The notes below the pieces were generated by a model. It was not told where the DNA came from. It did no database searches and worked only from the letters and a program-made list of their open reading frames with translations. Below, in pieces: positions 1 through 10,235 of a DNA stretch of 64,000 nucleotides (position 1 is its first letter; each line of letters opens with the position of its first letter). A program made the position numbers and the translations under genes. The stretch comes from Serpula lacrymans var. lacrymans S7.9 (taxonomy: Eukaryota > Basidiomycota > Agaricomycetes > Boletales > Serpulaceae), in the NCBI RefSeq assembly GCF_000218685.1, contig NW_006763290.1:3684908-3748907 (forward strand), read 5' to 3'.

Positions 1-90
1 GCTCATCAGGGCTTTGACCTCAGTCATGAGGGTGGTGAGTATGAGGCCTATGAAGACTTGGGGCAAACAATTGCCGACTTGAGTGGATAG
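1..90 (+). CDS. C-terminal end of an unrecognised protein, cut by the window edge
   Basis: An open frame enters from the left edge and ends at TAG (88-90), giving 29 acidic residues that include GEYEAYEDLGQTIADLSG. No domain can be named from so little sequence. Whether it is a host gene or a transposon ORF is unknown. The frame is open over its whole visible length, but that is weak evidence over only 90 bases. Confidence 0.3.
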   Translation, partial: AHQGFDLSHEGGEYEAYEDLGQTIADLSG

Positions 91-268
91 TAAGTTTTGC
101 TTTACGCTATATTTTGTGATTTTTTTTTTCTGATATTATATTAGCCGCTACATAGATCCACAACAACGTCAAGATATACTCAAGTTCAGACGGAGCACTG
201 GGATTGCCAGATCCATCACGATTTGAACACAGACCAAGGACATTTTTTGGGGTATTTACAGTGATATA

Positions 269-1128
269 CTATTGATCCAGTAAATTTTGCCACCATTTAG
301 GGCCCTCGTGTGCTCCATGCATGGACATATCAGAGTTTCTGAATTGCCATTCAACAGGTGGTTGTCCAACATCATTGAAAAGACCTGGATTAAAGAGATC
401 TTGAAGAGACGGCAAATCAGTATTTGTGGTCCCCATTTGCTCATTGATGTTCAGTACGTCTCTGGTGTCTCTAGCTGCTATGTTGACTGCATTGGGATTT
501 GGCAGTGCCGTTGTGCCTGTGGTTTGGCTTTCAAGCATCTGTGCCACATCATCATGTGGCCTCCCTTGCGCATGGTCAAAATTTGTAAGGATGTCTTCAA
601 ATTGGTCAAGAGCAGGGTTCGGAGAGAAGAGAAGACCTGTGTCTTCCAGCAAGGAATTCTGATAGCAATCAGTGGACTTTTGGAGGGATGCAATGGCACC
701 GGCAGGTGGTTGACTTGGGACTGTTGATCCTCCCGCCTGAATAGCGACTGCAGAAGATGTCAAAGGAGCTTCGCCTTCAATGGTACATATATCTACGCAT
801 TGTCGTTTGGATATTGTATGCTCATTGACAGGGCTTTGGAGCCGTTTTGTTCCCTTGTCTGATCTAGTTTGCCTATGGGTGTCTGCAATTTCCCCACTAT
901 CAAGTTTTCTGTTGCGGTTATTCAACATTTCCATATACTCTTTTTCGCTAATACTTTTCCAGTGTGTTGCTCCAGATTGCCATTTTTGCAACAGCAAATA
1001 TTTTAGTAGGGCTAAAACCCACATTTTAATTCCTAAATAGTAAGTTATCACTTCTCACAGGTTATCCCTAACATTACAGTTGCCAAATATGCAATGGTGA
1101 TGGGATCAATAGTGGAGGACAAGAACAT
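269..1128 (-). CDS. hypothetical protein, two-exon model, about 270 aa
   Basis: The long open frame (stop at 269-271) gives about 246 residues. Its apparent start lies in what looks like an intron. A GTGAGA donor (first base 1058) and a TTTTAG acceptor (AG at 1012-1013) define a 47-nt intron at 1012-1058. Removing it joins in frame to an upstream exon with ATG at 1126-1128. The N-terminal 35 residues are hydrophobic (ITIAYLATVML, then LLKYLLLQKW). The middle is basic and Ser/Thr-rich, and the C-terminal half is acidic and Asn/Pro-rich (NPGLFNDVGQPPVEWQF), without a catalytic motif. I do not recognise a family. The C-terminus of a fungal regulatory protein is one possibility. The start is uncertain because the upstream frame could continue through another exon. 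Confidence 0.4.
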
Positions 1129-1429
1129 TAAGGTAAAGGGCAACTGAGTAATCAATAATATTGAAGCCCTGCCCTTAGCTGATCATGCCATGATCAGCAT
1201 TTATATAACATTACTGAGTGCATTGTACACAGTATGGATAATCTACAGTATCTGATTTAAAGGTATGGTTTCAACTTTGTTAGGATAGTTTATCATTACA
1301 TGTGTCATATAACCGTATTAAAAATATATGTTGATTTTACTAAATATCACCTCTAATTATAATGCAAGTATAAATAATATAAATGCCCTGGAATAATATT
1401 TTACGGTAGTGATAGCTTTTATGTTCTAT

Positions 1430-1620
1430 GGTAGCAGTTATAGTAGAGGTATAGTACATGCATTACAGAGGCGCTATTATAACTGGTATAGCAAATGTCT
1501 CAATATAGTGCTGCTATATAGCACTATATAATAGGGACTTGTCTAGGCGTACTATAGCTACTATTTTCCCTATATAGCACTATGGTGGCTATGATAGCTA
1601 TAAAAGGCAGCTAGGTTTTT
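1430..1620. repeat. cluster of TATAGCACTATA-type palindromes
   Basis: Short inverted motifs built on CTATATAGCACTATA recur at about 1510-1530 and 1570-1585, with related TATAGCTA and TATAGTA words around them. They form an AT-rich, potentially cruciform stretch. No coding frame crosses it. It may be the end of an old non-autonomous element, but no matching partner end was found. Confidence 0.35.
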
Positions 1621-1629
1621 CCTGATGTG

Positions 1630-3270
1630 TGACTTCAGGCTTAACTCTTTCCCTCCCACCAACAAACTGCATATAATGTATCCTCACCCAATTTATGAGT
1701 AACCCACTGCTAATATTAGCAATTCACTTCTTTATTATATCCGTGGCATTAAACACAATCACACCTTAGTTGAGGTCAAGATACTCACCAATCACCGTAT
1801 TCACACCAAAGATGTTACTGTGGTCCCTGATCTACAAGTCATTATGAGTAATTTTACTATTGGGTGCATTACCAAACCAGAGATACTGTGGATTAGGGAT
1901 ATGGGATTTTCACAGAATAGGGATGCCATGGTGAGGAAGATGACAATAATGGTCAATAAAATACTTTCAGTCTCCCTCTTGCTTCTTAGTTTTATTAGCG
2001 AGTATTGTAAATGGACGTCCCCACAAACAGGAAGTGCAGTTGAGGAAAAAAGAGAAGCTTACTTTCAAGCAATTCCATCCCAAGAAAACTGAGCAAACAA
2101 TGTTTGGGCCAGTCATTGTTGAAGGTCACTATTGACTTGATATCTGTACAATTGAGTACCATGTCTACAAATGGCCAATGCTGGATGCACTGATTAACTT
2201 TGACTCTAATAACCCTGCCACTACTGCTACTGGAGTGAGTAATATAGATAAATATGAATATCTTTGTCCGCTAACAAAATGAAAGATACTGTATCCAACA
2301 TGTGATATGACAGACATAGAATCTATGTTATGTGTATTTGTAATCTGGAAAACCTCAATGTCAATTTGAGCCAACTTTGACAAGTTCGCTTTTCAAAGCC
2401 TAACCTCAATCTCAATTAGGACATTTTGACCAATCACATGTCCAACTCAGTTTATTACAAGGCCTACTTGCACTAAATTGATTGATATAATGGCAAGCAC
2501 ACAATGCGCCAGAACCTCAATAACCAGGGGTCGCCTGACGTCTCTGGGTTGGCTGAGCTATCCAACACAGTGCAGGACAATATTAAAAAGCCAAGACTGA
2601 GGGCTGAAAAAAAAAGGCCAGTAGGAAATAACAGTGTACTGTTTATTTCTCATATCAGAAGACCAATACTCAAAATATTATATAGTTGGAGTTGATGTAT
2701 TGTGAATCTTACATGTGATAGATAATACAGTGATAGCTTTTTTTCTGTTTTCATGTTGTGCTTAATCATGTAGTTGCTGTCTCAATGTAAGCTATATGTT
2801 GTACATTGTATGATTTGACTTGTATTTTGATATATATCTGTTTTCCTACCAATATTTGTGAATTATCTGATAGGCTTATTAGTGTTTATATTTTTAAAGC
2901 TGTAGTACCACTACTGTATCACCAGTCCTTGTCACAGGACTCGCCTAAGGTGTAGAGAAATATTCCCCACACCAGCTGTCTAATGTCTTGATCTAACAAT
3001 ATTCAACCTTCTGCATCTAAGGACAACATAAGAAAAATATTGGCTATTTTCCTCTATCACACTGCAAACTATAGTAGGTTTTATTTCCTACATCTACATT
3101 ATATACCATTGCCCCCCGGGCACCCCTAGTACTGGTATAACCATATTGTAATTACAGGAGTTTATCAACATTTTCATTTTGACCATGTAATTCCAAGTAT
3201 CTGACGCCCAGGCCATCAAGAAACTAGGAATATAAAAGGAGGACAAAGTGGACATTGAAGATGGAGTAGC
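1630..3270. other. no supportable gene; degraded DNA
   Basis: Open frames here are short and disconnected. A short basic stretch on the + strand at about 2020-2130 could be the tail of a decayed transposon ORF, but I cannot name it. I see no RNA gene, no inverted ends and no repeated unit shared with the rest of the window. Confidence 0.4.
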
Positions 3271-3278
3271 AAAGGACT

Positions 3279-3579
3279 TGACAAAACCGGATAAACCCGG
3301 TCTCTGCCAAAGCAGCCATTGTTCTCCATGGAGCATAGCCACCACTCCATGGAGTCATTATACTATAGCGAGTAGCACCTCCGGCTATAAGTAGTAGGGG
3401 GTTTAGTATAGAAATACCTCAGTCATTTCTATAGCCTCTTGGGCAGCGGCTGAGGTATGTTACATTACATTTATTAAAGATCACCTTAAACTAACATCCA
3501 TTGTAGTTTCACATAGGTAAATCATATAGTCGTTTCTATAGCCTCTTGGGCAGCGGCTGAGTTTTACATAGTTCTATTA
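3279..3579 (+). mobile_element. Copia solo LTR, 301 bp, TSD GGACT
   Basis: The sequence runs from TGACAAAACCGG to AGTTCTATTA and is flanked on both sides by GGACT (3274-3278 and 3580-3584), an exact 5-bp target duplication. It matches the LTRs of the Copia element at 25628-30758 and the solo LTR at 46482-46782. It contains two copies of a TCTATAGCCTCTTGGGCAGC block about 100 bp apart. No internal element sequence is attached, so this is the product of LTR-LTR recombination. Confidence 0.9.
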
Positions 3580-3988
3580 GGACTGACTGAGGCAAACCTG
3601 TGGATGTGCAAGCATACCCATTAAAAAATCTCTATTGGAAGGAAGAGATTGGAATGGCATCATGCAAGGTCTGACATCATAAAAGAATGCAACTGACTCA
3701 TTGGTGTTCAAACAATAAAGTGTGGTTAGGCTATGGCCATTGGTGATTTAAGGCCAACAAAAACTAAATTTTTGGAACATGTAGTATGAATCAATTTATA
3801 CAGAACTTGGTGCAGACATCTAATGTCATATCTAGTCTCTAATTCTGAATTAAGACTTGGTAGCCTACAATACCAGGAATACAATGCTAACTATGTTGGA
3901 TCATTTTTATTGGATTGTTTGTTTTTCTGATGCAATGCAATATGTGGCTGTCTTGTATTTGTCATATGTTTATTGAGTTTGTTTGGGT

Positions 3989-4209
3989 TAGTGCTGCTGC
4001 AGTCCAGTTTAGGACCATAGTCTGGATGTGAATTTTAGTCTGGTTTCAAGGAGTTTGATCAGAGGTTCAGAGGATCCAGGAAACCAAACACATATTATGT
4101 TCCTGTATGCACAAGGGAAGGTGGATCCTGGACTGTTCTCAGTAGTTCTGAACAGTCCTGAACATCTAAAGTGCTAAGAACTGGACCAAACTGGATCATA
4201 TCAGCACTA
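3989..4209. mobile_element. small non-autonomous hAT-like element, 221 bp
   Basis: The ends are inverted. The left end starts TAGTGCTG, followed six bases later by TCCAGTTT and a GG(A)CC word. The right end carries the reverse complement of the same string. The flanking octamers GTTTGGGT and GTTTAAGT agree at 6 of 8 positions, which fits an old 8-bp target duplication as made by hAT transposases. There is no coding capacity. Assignment to hAT rests on end sequence and TSD length only. Confidence 0.6.
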
Positions 4210-4887
4210 GTTTAAGTGATACACAGAAGGTCCCATGCCATTCTCAATCTCATGTGACATGGACAGTTGGCAGACTGTATAGACTTAAAGAGAATAATAT
4301 TACCCAGTTTTCTGTGTCTTACAAAGGATAATCCTGCACCAATCTAGCAAATCAAAAAACAGGGTGTGATTATTGCAGCTGAGTTTGAATGTTCACACTA
4401 ATCTGGGAAAATCCCAGCAAGAAATGGGATGATTCTAGTCCAATATAAGCAAAGCATGAAGGATGCTTTTATATATGTAGTAGTGTAGAGATTTATGAAT
4501 AATTTATCTGTAATACAATCGACATAAATAAATCTTAGGTTGAATTGTAATATGAATATATTTTTGCGTTATTGTGATAATTGTTCATTAGTGGGCCTAA
4601 AATGCTATATTTCAAAGATGCAAGTAAGGGAAAAGATATCAAGATATAGCTATCTCTTTTCTTGTACACTCATAAAATAACCATTAATAGTGATTTTGTT
4701 ATGTATTAAATACAAGCAGTTTTTACTTTACAGAACTTCATGGGCTATTGTGATTGTCAATAATGTTGATATTGACTACACAATCACTATTAAACTATTA
4801 TTTCATGTCTTGATTTCTAAGTTGTAGGAACTATTTTCCATTGTCAAGCCCTAGGACAGCCACACAGGTATTAGGGGCCATACAGCT

Positions 4888-5109
4888 ATGGCCCTGATGT
4901 GTTTGGCGGTAGGAATGCTGCTCCGGGACCTTCATACAATCTAATTTGCTGATGAGGATGACAACTTGACATGGTCAAATATTGAGTTTGCCATGGTGGG
5001 CGAAACTATCCTCCCATTCTGCAGGGACATGACCACTGCAATACAAGATAGCTTGGAATCCGCCTTCCCTGACAAGGGCAATGCAGAGTTCCACCAAATG
5101 TGGGCATGA
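4888..5109 (+). pseudogene. fragment of an unrecognised protein with an internal stop
   Basis: One frame from ATG 4888 to TGA 5107-5109 reads as coherent protein (MALMCLAVGMLLRDL, then NLTWSNIEFAMVGETILPF) but is broken by TAA at 4942-4944. It ends about 50 bp before repeat X copy A. No domain is recognised. It could be part of the X element or an older transposon ORF. Confidence 0.3.
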
Positions 5110-5629
5110 GGAGATGGATGGGGAACCCGGGAACATTGCACACAGGACAAAGTCAGGTAATAGTCCAGTAAAGCAGCTTCAACAAGCCAAGGACACCAAG
5201 GTAGATCAGACACTAAAGGTAAAGAAACCCAGGAGGCATTGCATAGTAGGTACACCTCTTGTACAGTAATGTGATAAATGTACATAATAGCCCTGGGTTT
5301 AAAATGTGTACCTGGGGATGTGAGCGTTATTGTCATCCCGGGTTTAAAAAGTGTATCTGGGGATGTGAGTGTTGTAGTAATCCCGGTTTAGATCTTACAG
5401 CCTAGCTGAACAGATCATAGATCACTTGGCTATAGACCATTCCCGGGCAATGTTTCCATTTTGCCAAGCATCACTTACCAATAGCTTATCAATGTGTTGA
5501 AGTTAGACAGGTCCTGGGCCATATTGATGGGGCCCGGGGTAGAGTTCTCAGCCTTGTTTCTTATCACACATTATAAGTATATGCAAATGAAATCTAGAAC
5601 AAATAAAATTATATTACAAGTCCATTGAA

Positions 5630-6004
5630 CTATGATTTCGTCTGATTGTACTCCCTCTCCTTTGCTTTCAACCTTGCTACCTCATCCTCCAGCTGGCTAA
5701 TCCTCTCATAGAGATCCCCAATAATCCCCTGCCTTCATTCCATCCTTGCTACCCTTTCTTCCAAGGAAGGAGGCGGACTCCACTGCTGTGCTGGGGACGA
5801 CCATTGTATATGGCTAGGGACCGGGGATGTAAAGCTGAAGTCAATGAGGTCCCAACCATCACTTTGAGGAGCAACAGTGATAGGGACATCACCTCCCGGG
5901 GGTGTATGAGGCCTTGGTGGCTGAGGTGAATCCCCTTGTTGGGCCTCAAAAGGCCAATAAGGTGGAGGCCCGGGGGACGGACAAGGGGTTCCAGGAATGT
6001 CCAA
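5630..6004 (-). pseudogene. repeat X reading frame, Pro-rich with C-terminal coiled coil
   Basis: The frame encodes a proline-rich segment (SPGPPPYWPFEAQQGDSPQP, then PQSDGWDLI) and then EERVARME. It meets TGA at 5735-5737 and continues in frame as a heptad-type sequence (DLYERISQLEDEVARLKAKE) to TAG at 5630-5632. Copy B has the same TGA. The TGA may be the real end, an old mutation inherited by both copies, or a readthrough codon. The architecture resembles small structural or gag-like proteins, but no family match is claimed. Confidence 0.45.
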
Positions 6005-6384
6005 AGGTGTTTCTTCCTGCCTGATTGGGTTGGAGGAGAGATCGGGGTGGGACAGAAGGGTGGCAATGGGAAGTCAAAGGGGGTGTTGGGCCGAGGGAGT
6101 GTGATGTCTGGGGGGCATCAACAGCCTCCCGGGGACAAATGGGAAGAGGGCTGGGGGATTGCAATGGCAACCTTGCCACAGCATCAAAAGACAGCACAGA
6201 GACAAATGTTTTTGACCTGGGTATACCAATACTCATGTAGATATTGCTATATGTAAATAGATGTCTCATGGATACCTCAAATCCATCAGGACCTTAGAGG
6301 GCAGAATTATCAAGATTTAATAATAGCTCAGATACAGTATCCATCAAGAGTGGAGGTAAGACCACACTGCATCTCAGCAATCTA

Positions 6385-6640
6385 TTGCACTCTTTGCCAC
6401 TCATCATCCTGTGGCCCAGCCGGGGCACCTATCACCCAGCTGGGTTGTCTAAGACGAGCACCCTGTAATGTATTGACCTAGCCAGGTTGTCTTGGATGGG
6501 CAGTGTCTCACCCAGTTGGGTTGTTGATGATGGCACAATAATATCACGTCTAACATGGCCTGGCTGGCACACTCAGCCGGACTCTGCTGGCCCTGTCTAT
6601 ATAGTAATATTTATCAGGTAATAATGCCTCGTCTAAGATG
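6385..6640. repeat. minisatellite in repeat X copy A
   Basis: About five diverged units of roughly 45-50 bp each carry a CCAGCTGGGT-like near-palindrome and a GTCTTAGACGACC-like word. The same array, inverted, is in copy B at about 38590-38860. The units differ by many substitutions, so the array is old. Confidence 0.7.
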
Positions 6641-6659
6641 AAAGGTTATTACTAATCTA

Positions 6660-7462
6660 TGTAACCAGTAATCACGAGTCCCAAAACTGTAAAGCAACAG
6701 ATATCAAAGAAGAACTGGGCTTGTTTAGTGCGAAGATATGATTTCAATCACATTGCAGCCAAGATGTTCCCCTGTTGTACCCTTTCTTGGCGAGCTTTCC
6801 AGATTTTCCGCTTTTGAGCTGCCCTTGTCCTCACCTAAGCTAATCTTGCACAGAAACTACTATCCAACTAGGCACTATGGCAGCATCTGGTGAGATCCTT
6901 TTTCCAGTTACGCGCATAGACAGCGCCAGCAATGGGAAGTGGACTGGGTTCCCATTCTTGTTGAGGATAGAGTATCCTCAAGTATTAATTGCATGATAGT
7001 AAGTGATATCCTCTTTCTGTTCAATAGGATGCAGAGTATATTCAGGGTAAAATGGGATGTTATCTGACATAGCTGAGGGAGGGAGGGATTTGTTCTTAGA
7101 TATTCTTTGAAGAGCCAGCCAGAGCTTGCTTTATAGTCAGACAAAGCGGCTCATCCTTTCAGGAGCTGGTCCTTTTCAAAATCACCTTTGTACTTGCCTT
7201 GTGTTAATATTGTCATCAATATTGCAATCTCAGCATCTTTGCCTCATGGAGGAAATTTGATGCTCCATCCTAGCTAAAATTGAGGCAATGAGGGTCCGTT
7301 ACATATTGCGGTACAGCCAGACATAAATTCCTGCAATAGTTGGTATTGATATTTATATATGTTATACATATCTTGATAATAATACAGAGCCAGATATGTA
7401 TTTAATTTGTACATATATGATGGTTTACATTTTAAAAAATATATTTGTTGTTTGTTCTCTCC
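6660..7462. other. no supportable gene
   Basis: Only short frames without recognisable motifs are present on either strand. The segment separates repeat X from the left inverted end of the KDZ-type element. Confidence 0.4.
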
Positions 7463-7470
7463 CATCTAAA

Positions 7471-7579
7471 CACCTGTGACTCCCACAGAACACGGCTAAT
7501 TAGGCTTGATATCCGGTGGTGATGGCAAGCCTAATTAGGCCTGAATCTCACATTTTCTCCCCTCCTGCTATATTTCTTC
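7471..7579 (+). repeat. left terminal inverted repeat of the KDZ element
   Basis: It is the reverse complement of 10119-10227 over 109 bp with a few mismatches, from CACCTGTGACTCCCA to GCTATATTTCTTC. Confidence 0.9.
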
Positions 7580-7584
7580 CATCG

Positions 7585-9760
7585 CAAACAGGCCATATCC
7601 ACTTACTTCAAGCACAATGACAACTTTGAGGTGTATCAAAATCTAAGTATGTGGGTTGATTTTAATCAATGCTTTTACTACTGAAATTGGCTGTGAGCTA
7701 TGTTCCTGCATGATAATTACAAGCAATCACTTGATATATTAGAAGAGGGCCCTGTTGCCCTCGCTGCTACCATGAAGGACCTTGAGATCTCAGATGAAAG
7801 CATGTTTGGTTGAGTGGTTGAAAGAAGAAAAGGACTACCTTACGAATCTGCAGAAGGAGCCCCACAAAGAAACACTGCAGATGGAGTACTTAGAGAAGCT
7901 GGTGAAGCTACAGAGCAATTGGTGAGTCCTCGCTTTATATTGGGTGTGAATGGTGCAACTTGAGTGCTGCAGGGATGCACTTCAAGGGAAGTTACATATG
8001 TGGCAAATTCCGACAGCCTCCACTCTTGCTGCAACAGGGAAAGATTCTAGCTGAAAGGTGGAGATGGCTCGTCGACATGCTACTGAAGATTATATGGAAA
8101 AGTTGAAAGCCGTACAAGCATTGGAGCTCAAACTAACTATAGACAAGCAGTGGACACCAGAAGGGGCTGAGTCGCAAAGTACCACTAGAATAATAGCCAT
8201 GAGAGACTATCAGCGGGCTTTAGATCACCTCGAGGGTCTGATCGTAGTTCGTATTTTTGAGCTAAGCAAAATGAATAGATCACAAACCGGTAAGTTATAG
8301 CTACCTTGCTTAGATGCTACATTCACTTCTACCTAGGCTATGCGCTACGCAAACACATTGGTAAAGCTTTACAAGCACGGTCTGCCACCATCCGAACAGC
8401 GCTGGAACGGTACAACGCAGCAGCAAAGGCACTATCCCCACCCCGTCAAACTCTAGAGTGGAAGGAGGTTGTCAACTACACATTTTTATCAGAGTTTAAC
8501 CTTCTACGTGACACATGACAGGACATATCAAAATGACCATGGGCAAAGCCAGCCGGCCAAATGGCCATGGATGTTACAACTGACATACCAGCACCTACTT
8601 ACACTTCACTTTTTGTACTTTTACTTTTCATTTTCCAAGTCACATGACTGATCATGTGACCATTTACTTTACTTTACATTTTCGGACTTTTCATAAGTCA
8701 CATGACCAATAATGTGACATATCACCTGACTAGTGTGACTGGTCACATGCTAAACATCGGACTTTAAACTTTATTTACAACTGTACAGTACCTCATGTAT
8801 TTTAGTATATATACAGCAGCAATACATGGGGAAGGACTCAGCAAGTCCTCCTATTGTCTAGCACAACTAACCTGTTGAAACCTAAGGGGTGATCCCTTCT
8901 CTCTTCTCTTTTGCTTGTCTGAATTGTGCGCCAGAGTAAGAAACTCTTGGTCGTTACAATGGACCTGTATTTCAAAATTCTTCGAGCTAAAGAAGAAATC
9001 AAACGCCTAAATATAGAGATTCAGAGGGTTTCTACATACCTGTGAGATGAGGATGGGTATTTGCATGCATGTGAGGACCAGTTGCATGTGTTTGACCCTC
9101 ATCTTGCCTATCAGATATCTGTCCATTGTATGGAGAAGGGCAGGTTTAACGCACATCACCTACAATGTCTCTCTGAAATCACCCGGCTGCCAGGTTTCAC
9201 TGGAACAATAGCATTTGGGGAGAGCGCCAATATTGGGTTAGGAGAGAGTACAAGTGTTCCGAAGCTTGGATTGTTAGAATATAACAACCATACATAGAAC
9301 TTCTCCGGATTTCTGATTCCTTGATTACAAATCTGCACAGCCACTCACATAGAAACGTCACACCACATGTGTAACTGCCTTAGCTTTAGCAAGCCAGTTA
9401 ACATGTGAGTAATAATTATGCAGACATTATAGAGACATATCATTAATAGCCTTCTAGTACATTATTCTGTCTAGGTATATAATACCAATATATTAGCTTT
9501 AGCAAGCCAGTTAACATTACATTATTCTGTCTAGCTTGACAGCTCACATGGATATGATACCCAAACAACATCTTCACAGGACATCATTGCATCCTCAAAT
9601 GTTACTCTGCAGCGCACTATAATATGAGAAGATACCTGGGAAGAACTAGAGGACGAAGAAGAAGATGATGATTGTGCAGAAGAGGCTACATGTACATTGC
9701 ACAATATAACTCAGGTTGTCTCTAACATAGAGACTAGTCATACATTGTAGCTAAACCCTT
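7585..9760 (+). pseudogene. KDZ transposase, C-terminal part, interrupted by an LTR
   Basis: Family-typical segments appear in order: NDNFEVYQNL near 7620, MKDLEISDES near 7772, ETLQMEYLEKLVKLQ near 7872, then RDYQRALDHLEGLIV (8208-8252), ELSKMNRSQTG, YALRKHIGKALQARS after a short intron-like gap ending near 8337, and TFLSEFNLLRDT (8480-8515). The solo LTR 8572-8958 splits the next stretch. Beyond it the same protein continues (LRAKEEIKRLNIEIQRVSTYL, one stop, then LPGFTGTIAFG near 9190). An acidic tail (ELEDEEEDDD) lies near 9645. Several stops and frame changes show it is dead. The N-terminal cysteine clusters and RNase H-like core are missing. Confidence 0.8.
8572..8958 (+). mobile_element. 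Gypsy solo LTR, 387 bp, TSD ATGGA, inside the KDZ transposase
   Basis: It starts TGTTACAACTGACA, ends CTTGGTCGTTACA, and is bordered by ATGGA at 8567-8571 and 8959-8963. U3 holds repeated TCACATGAC/GTCATGTGA inverted words. A TATATATA box lies at 8806-8813, and AGCAAGTCCT, the proposed transcript start, follows about 34 bases later (8840-8849). Removing the LTR and one ATGGA restores the KDZ reading frame across the site, which dates this insertion after the KDZ element. Confidence 0.92.
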
Positions 9761-10118
9761 GTGTAATTAACTGCTTGCTGGGCTGTCAATGATGAGCTCG
9801 CTATGCTAGATGACGAGCAAGACTCAAACACTGGGTGGCAAGGTGACGCCACGTGATAGTGATGCAACACAACAGGCGCATGTTTGCGGCAGACAGGAGG
9901 CGCTGGTGGAAACGGCCAAAATACACGTGATAGAGGCCCATTGCATCATGCTTTGTTGAGTGTTGAGGGAGGTTAGTAATAGTGATGAGCCATGTCAACC
10001 GGAGGGGAGTGACGTGGCCTCTCTGAAGGATGACGCAAGCATTTGTAATAGTTGTGAGTCATCCATTCAATGCTACATTGTACAATGCTTATATGCTGAC
10101 TCTAAGATAGGAATTACA

Positions 10119-10227
10119 GAAGAAATATAGCAGGAGGGGAGAAAATGTGAGATTCGGGCCTAATTAGGCTTGTCATCACCACCAGATATCAAGCCTAATT
10201 AGCCGTGTTCTATGGGAGTCACAGGTG
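10119..10227 (-). repeat. right terminal inverted repeat of the KDZ element
   Basis: It is the inverted partner of 7471-7579 and ends TGGGAGTCACAGGTG. The equal 109-bp length of both arms supports intact outer ends. Confidence 0.9.
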
Positions 10228-10235
10228 CATGTATA

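Larger units (their letters stand above)
5159..6655 (-). repeat. repeat X, copy A (unclassified dispersed element)
   Basis: This stretch recurs at 38562-40005. It has two parts. Part C (5159-5455) is non-coding and has the same + strand orientation in both copies. Part D (5456-6655) is inverted here relative to copy B and carries a proline-rich reading frame and a GC-rich minisatellite. Part C contains a local tandem duplication around the GGGTTTAAAA words that copy B lacks. No long terminal repeats, terminal inverted repeats or known enzyme domain are visible, so its class is unknown. Confidence 0.7.
7471..10227 (+). mobile_element. KDZ (Zisupton-like) DNA transposon, 2757 bp, internally deleted
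   Basis: Two 109-bp inverted repeats (7471-7579 and 10119-10227) match except for scattered substitutions. Both begin CACCTGTGACTCCCA and contain two inverted GCCTAATTAGGC-like words. The flanking octamers CATCTAAA and CATGTATA agree at 6 of 8 positions, consistent with an old 8-bp TSD. Between the ends lies the C-terminal half of a KDZ transposase, itself interrupted by a 387-bp solo LTR. Full KDZ elements are much longer, so the N-terminal and catalytic part has been lost. Confidence 0.8.
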
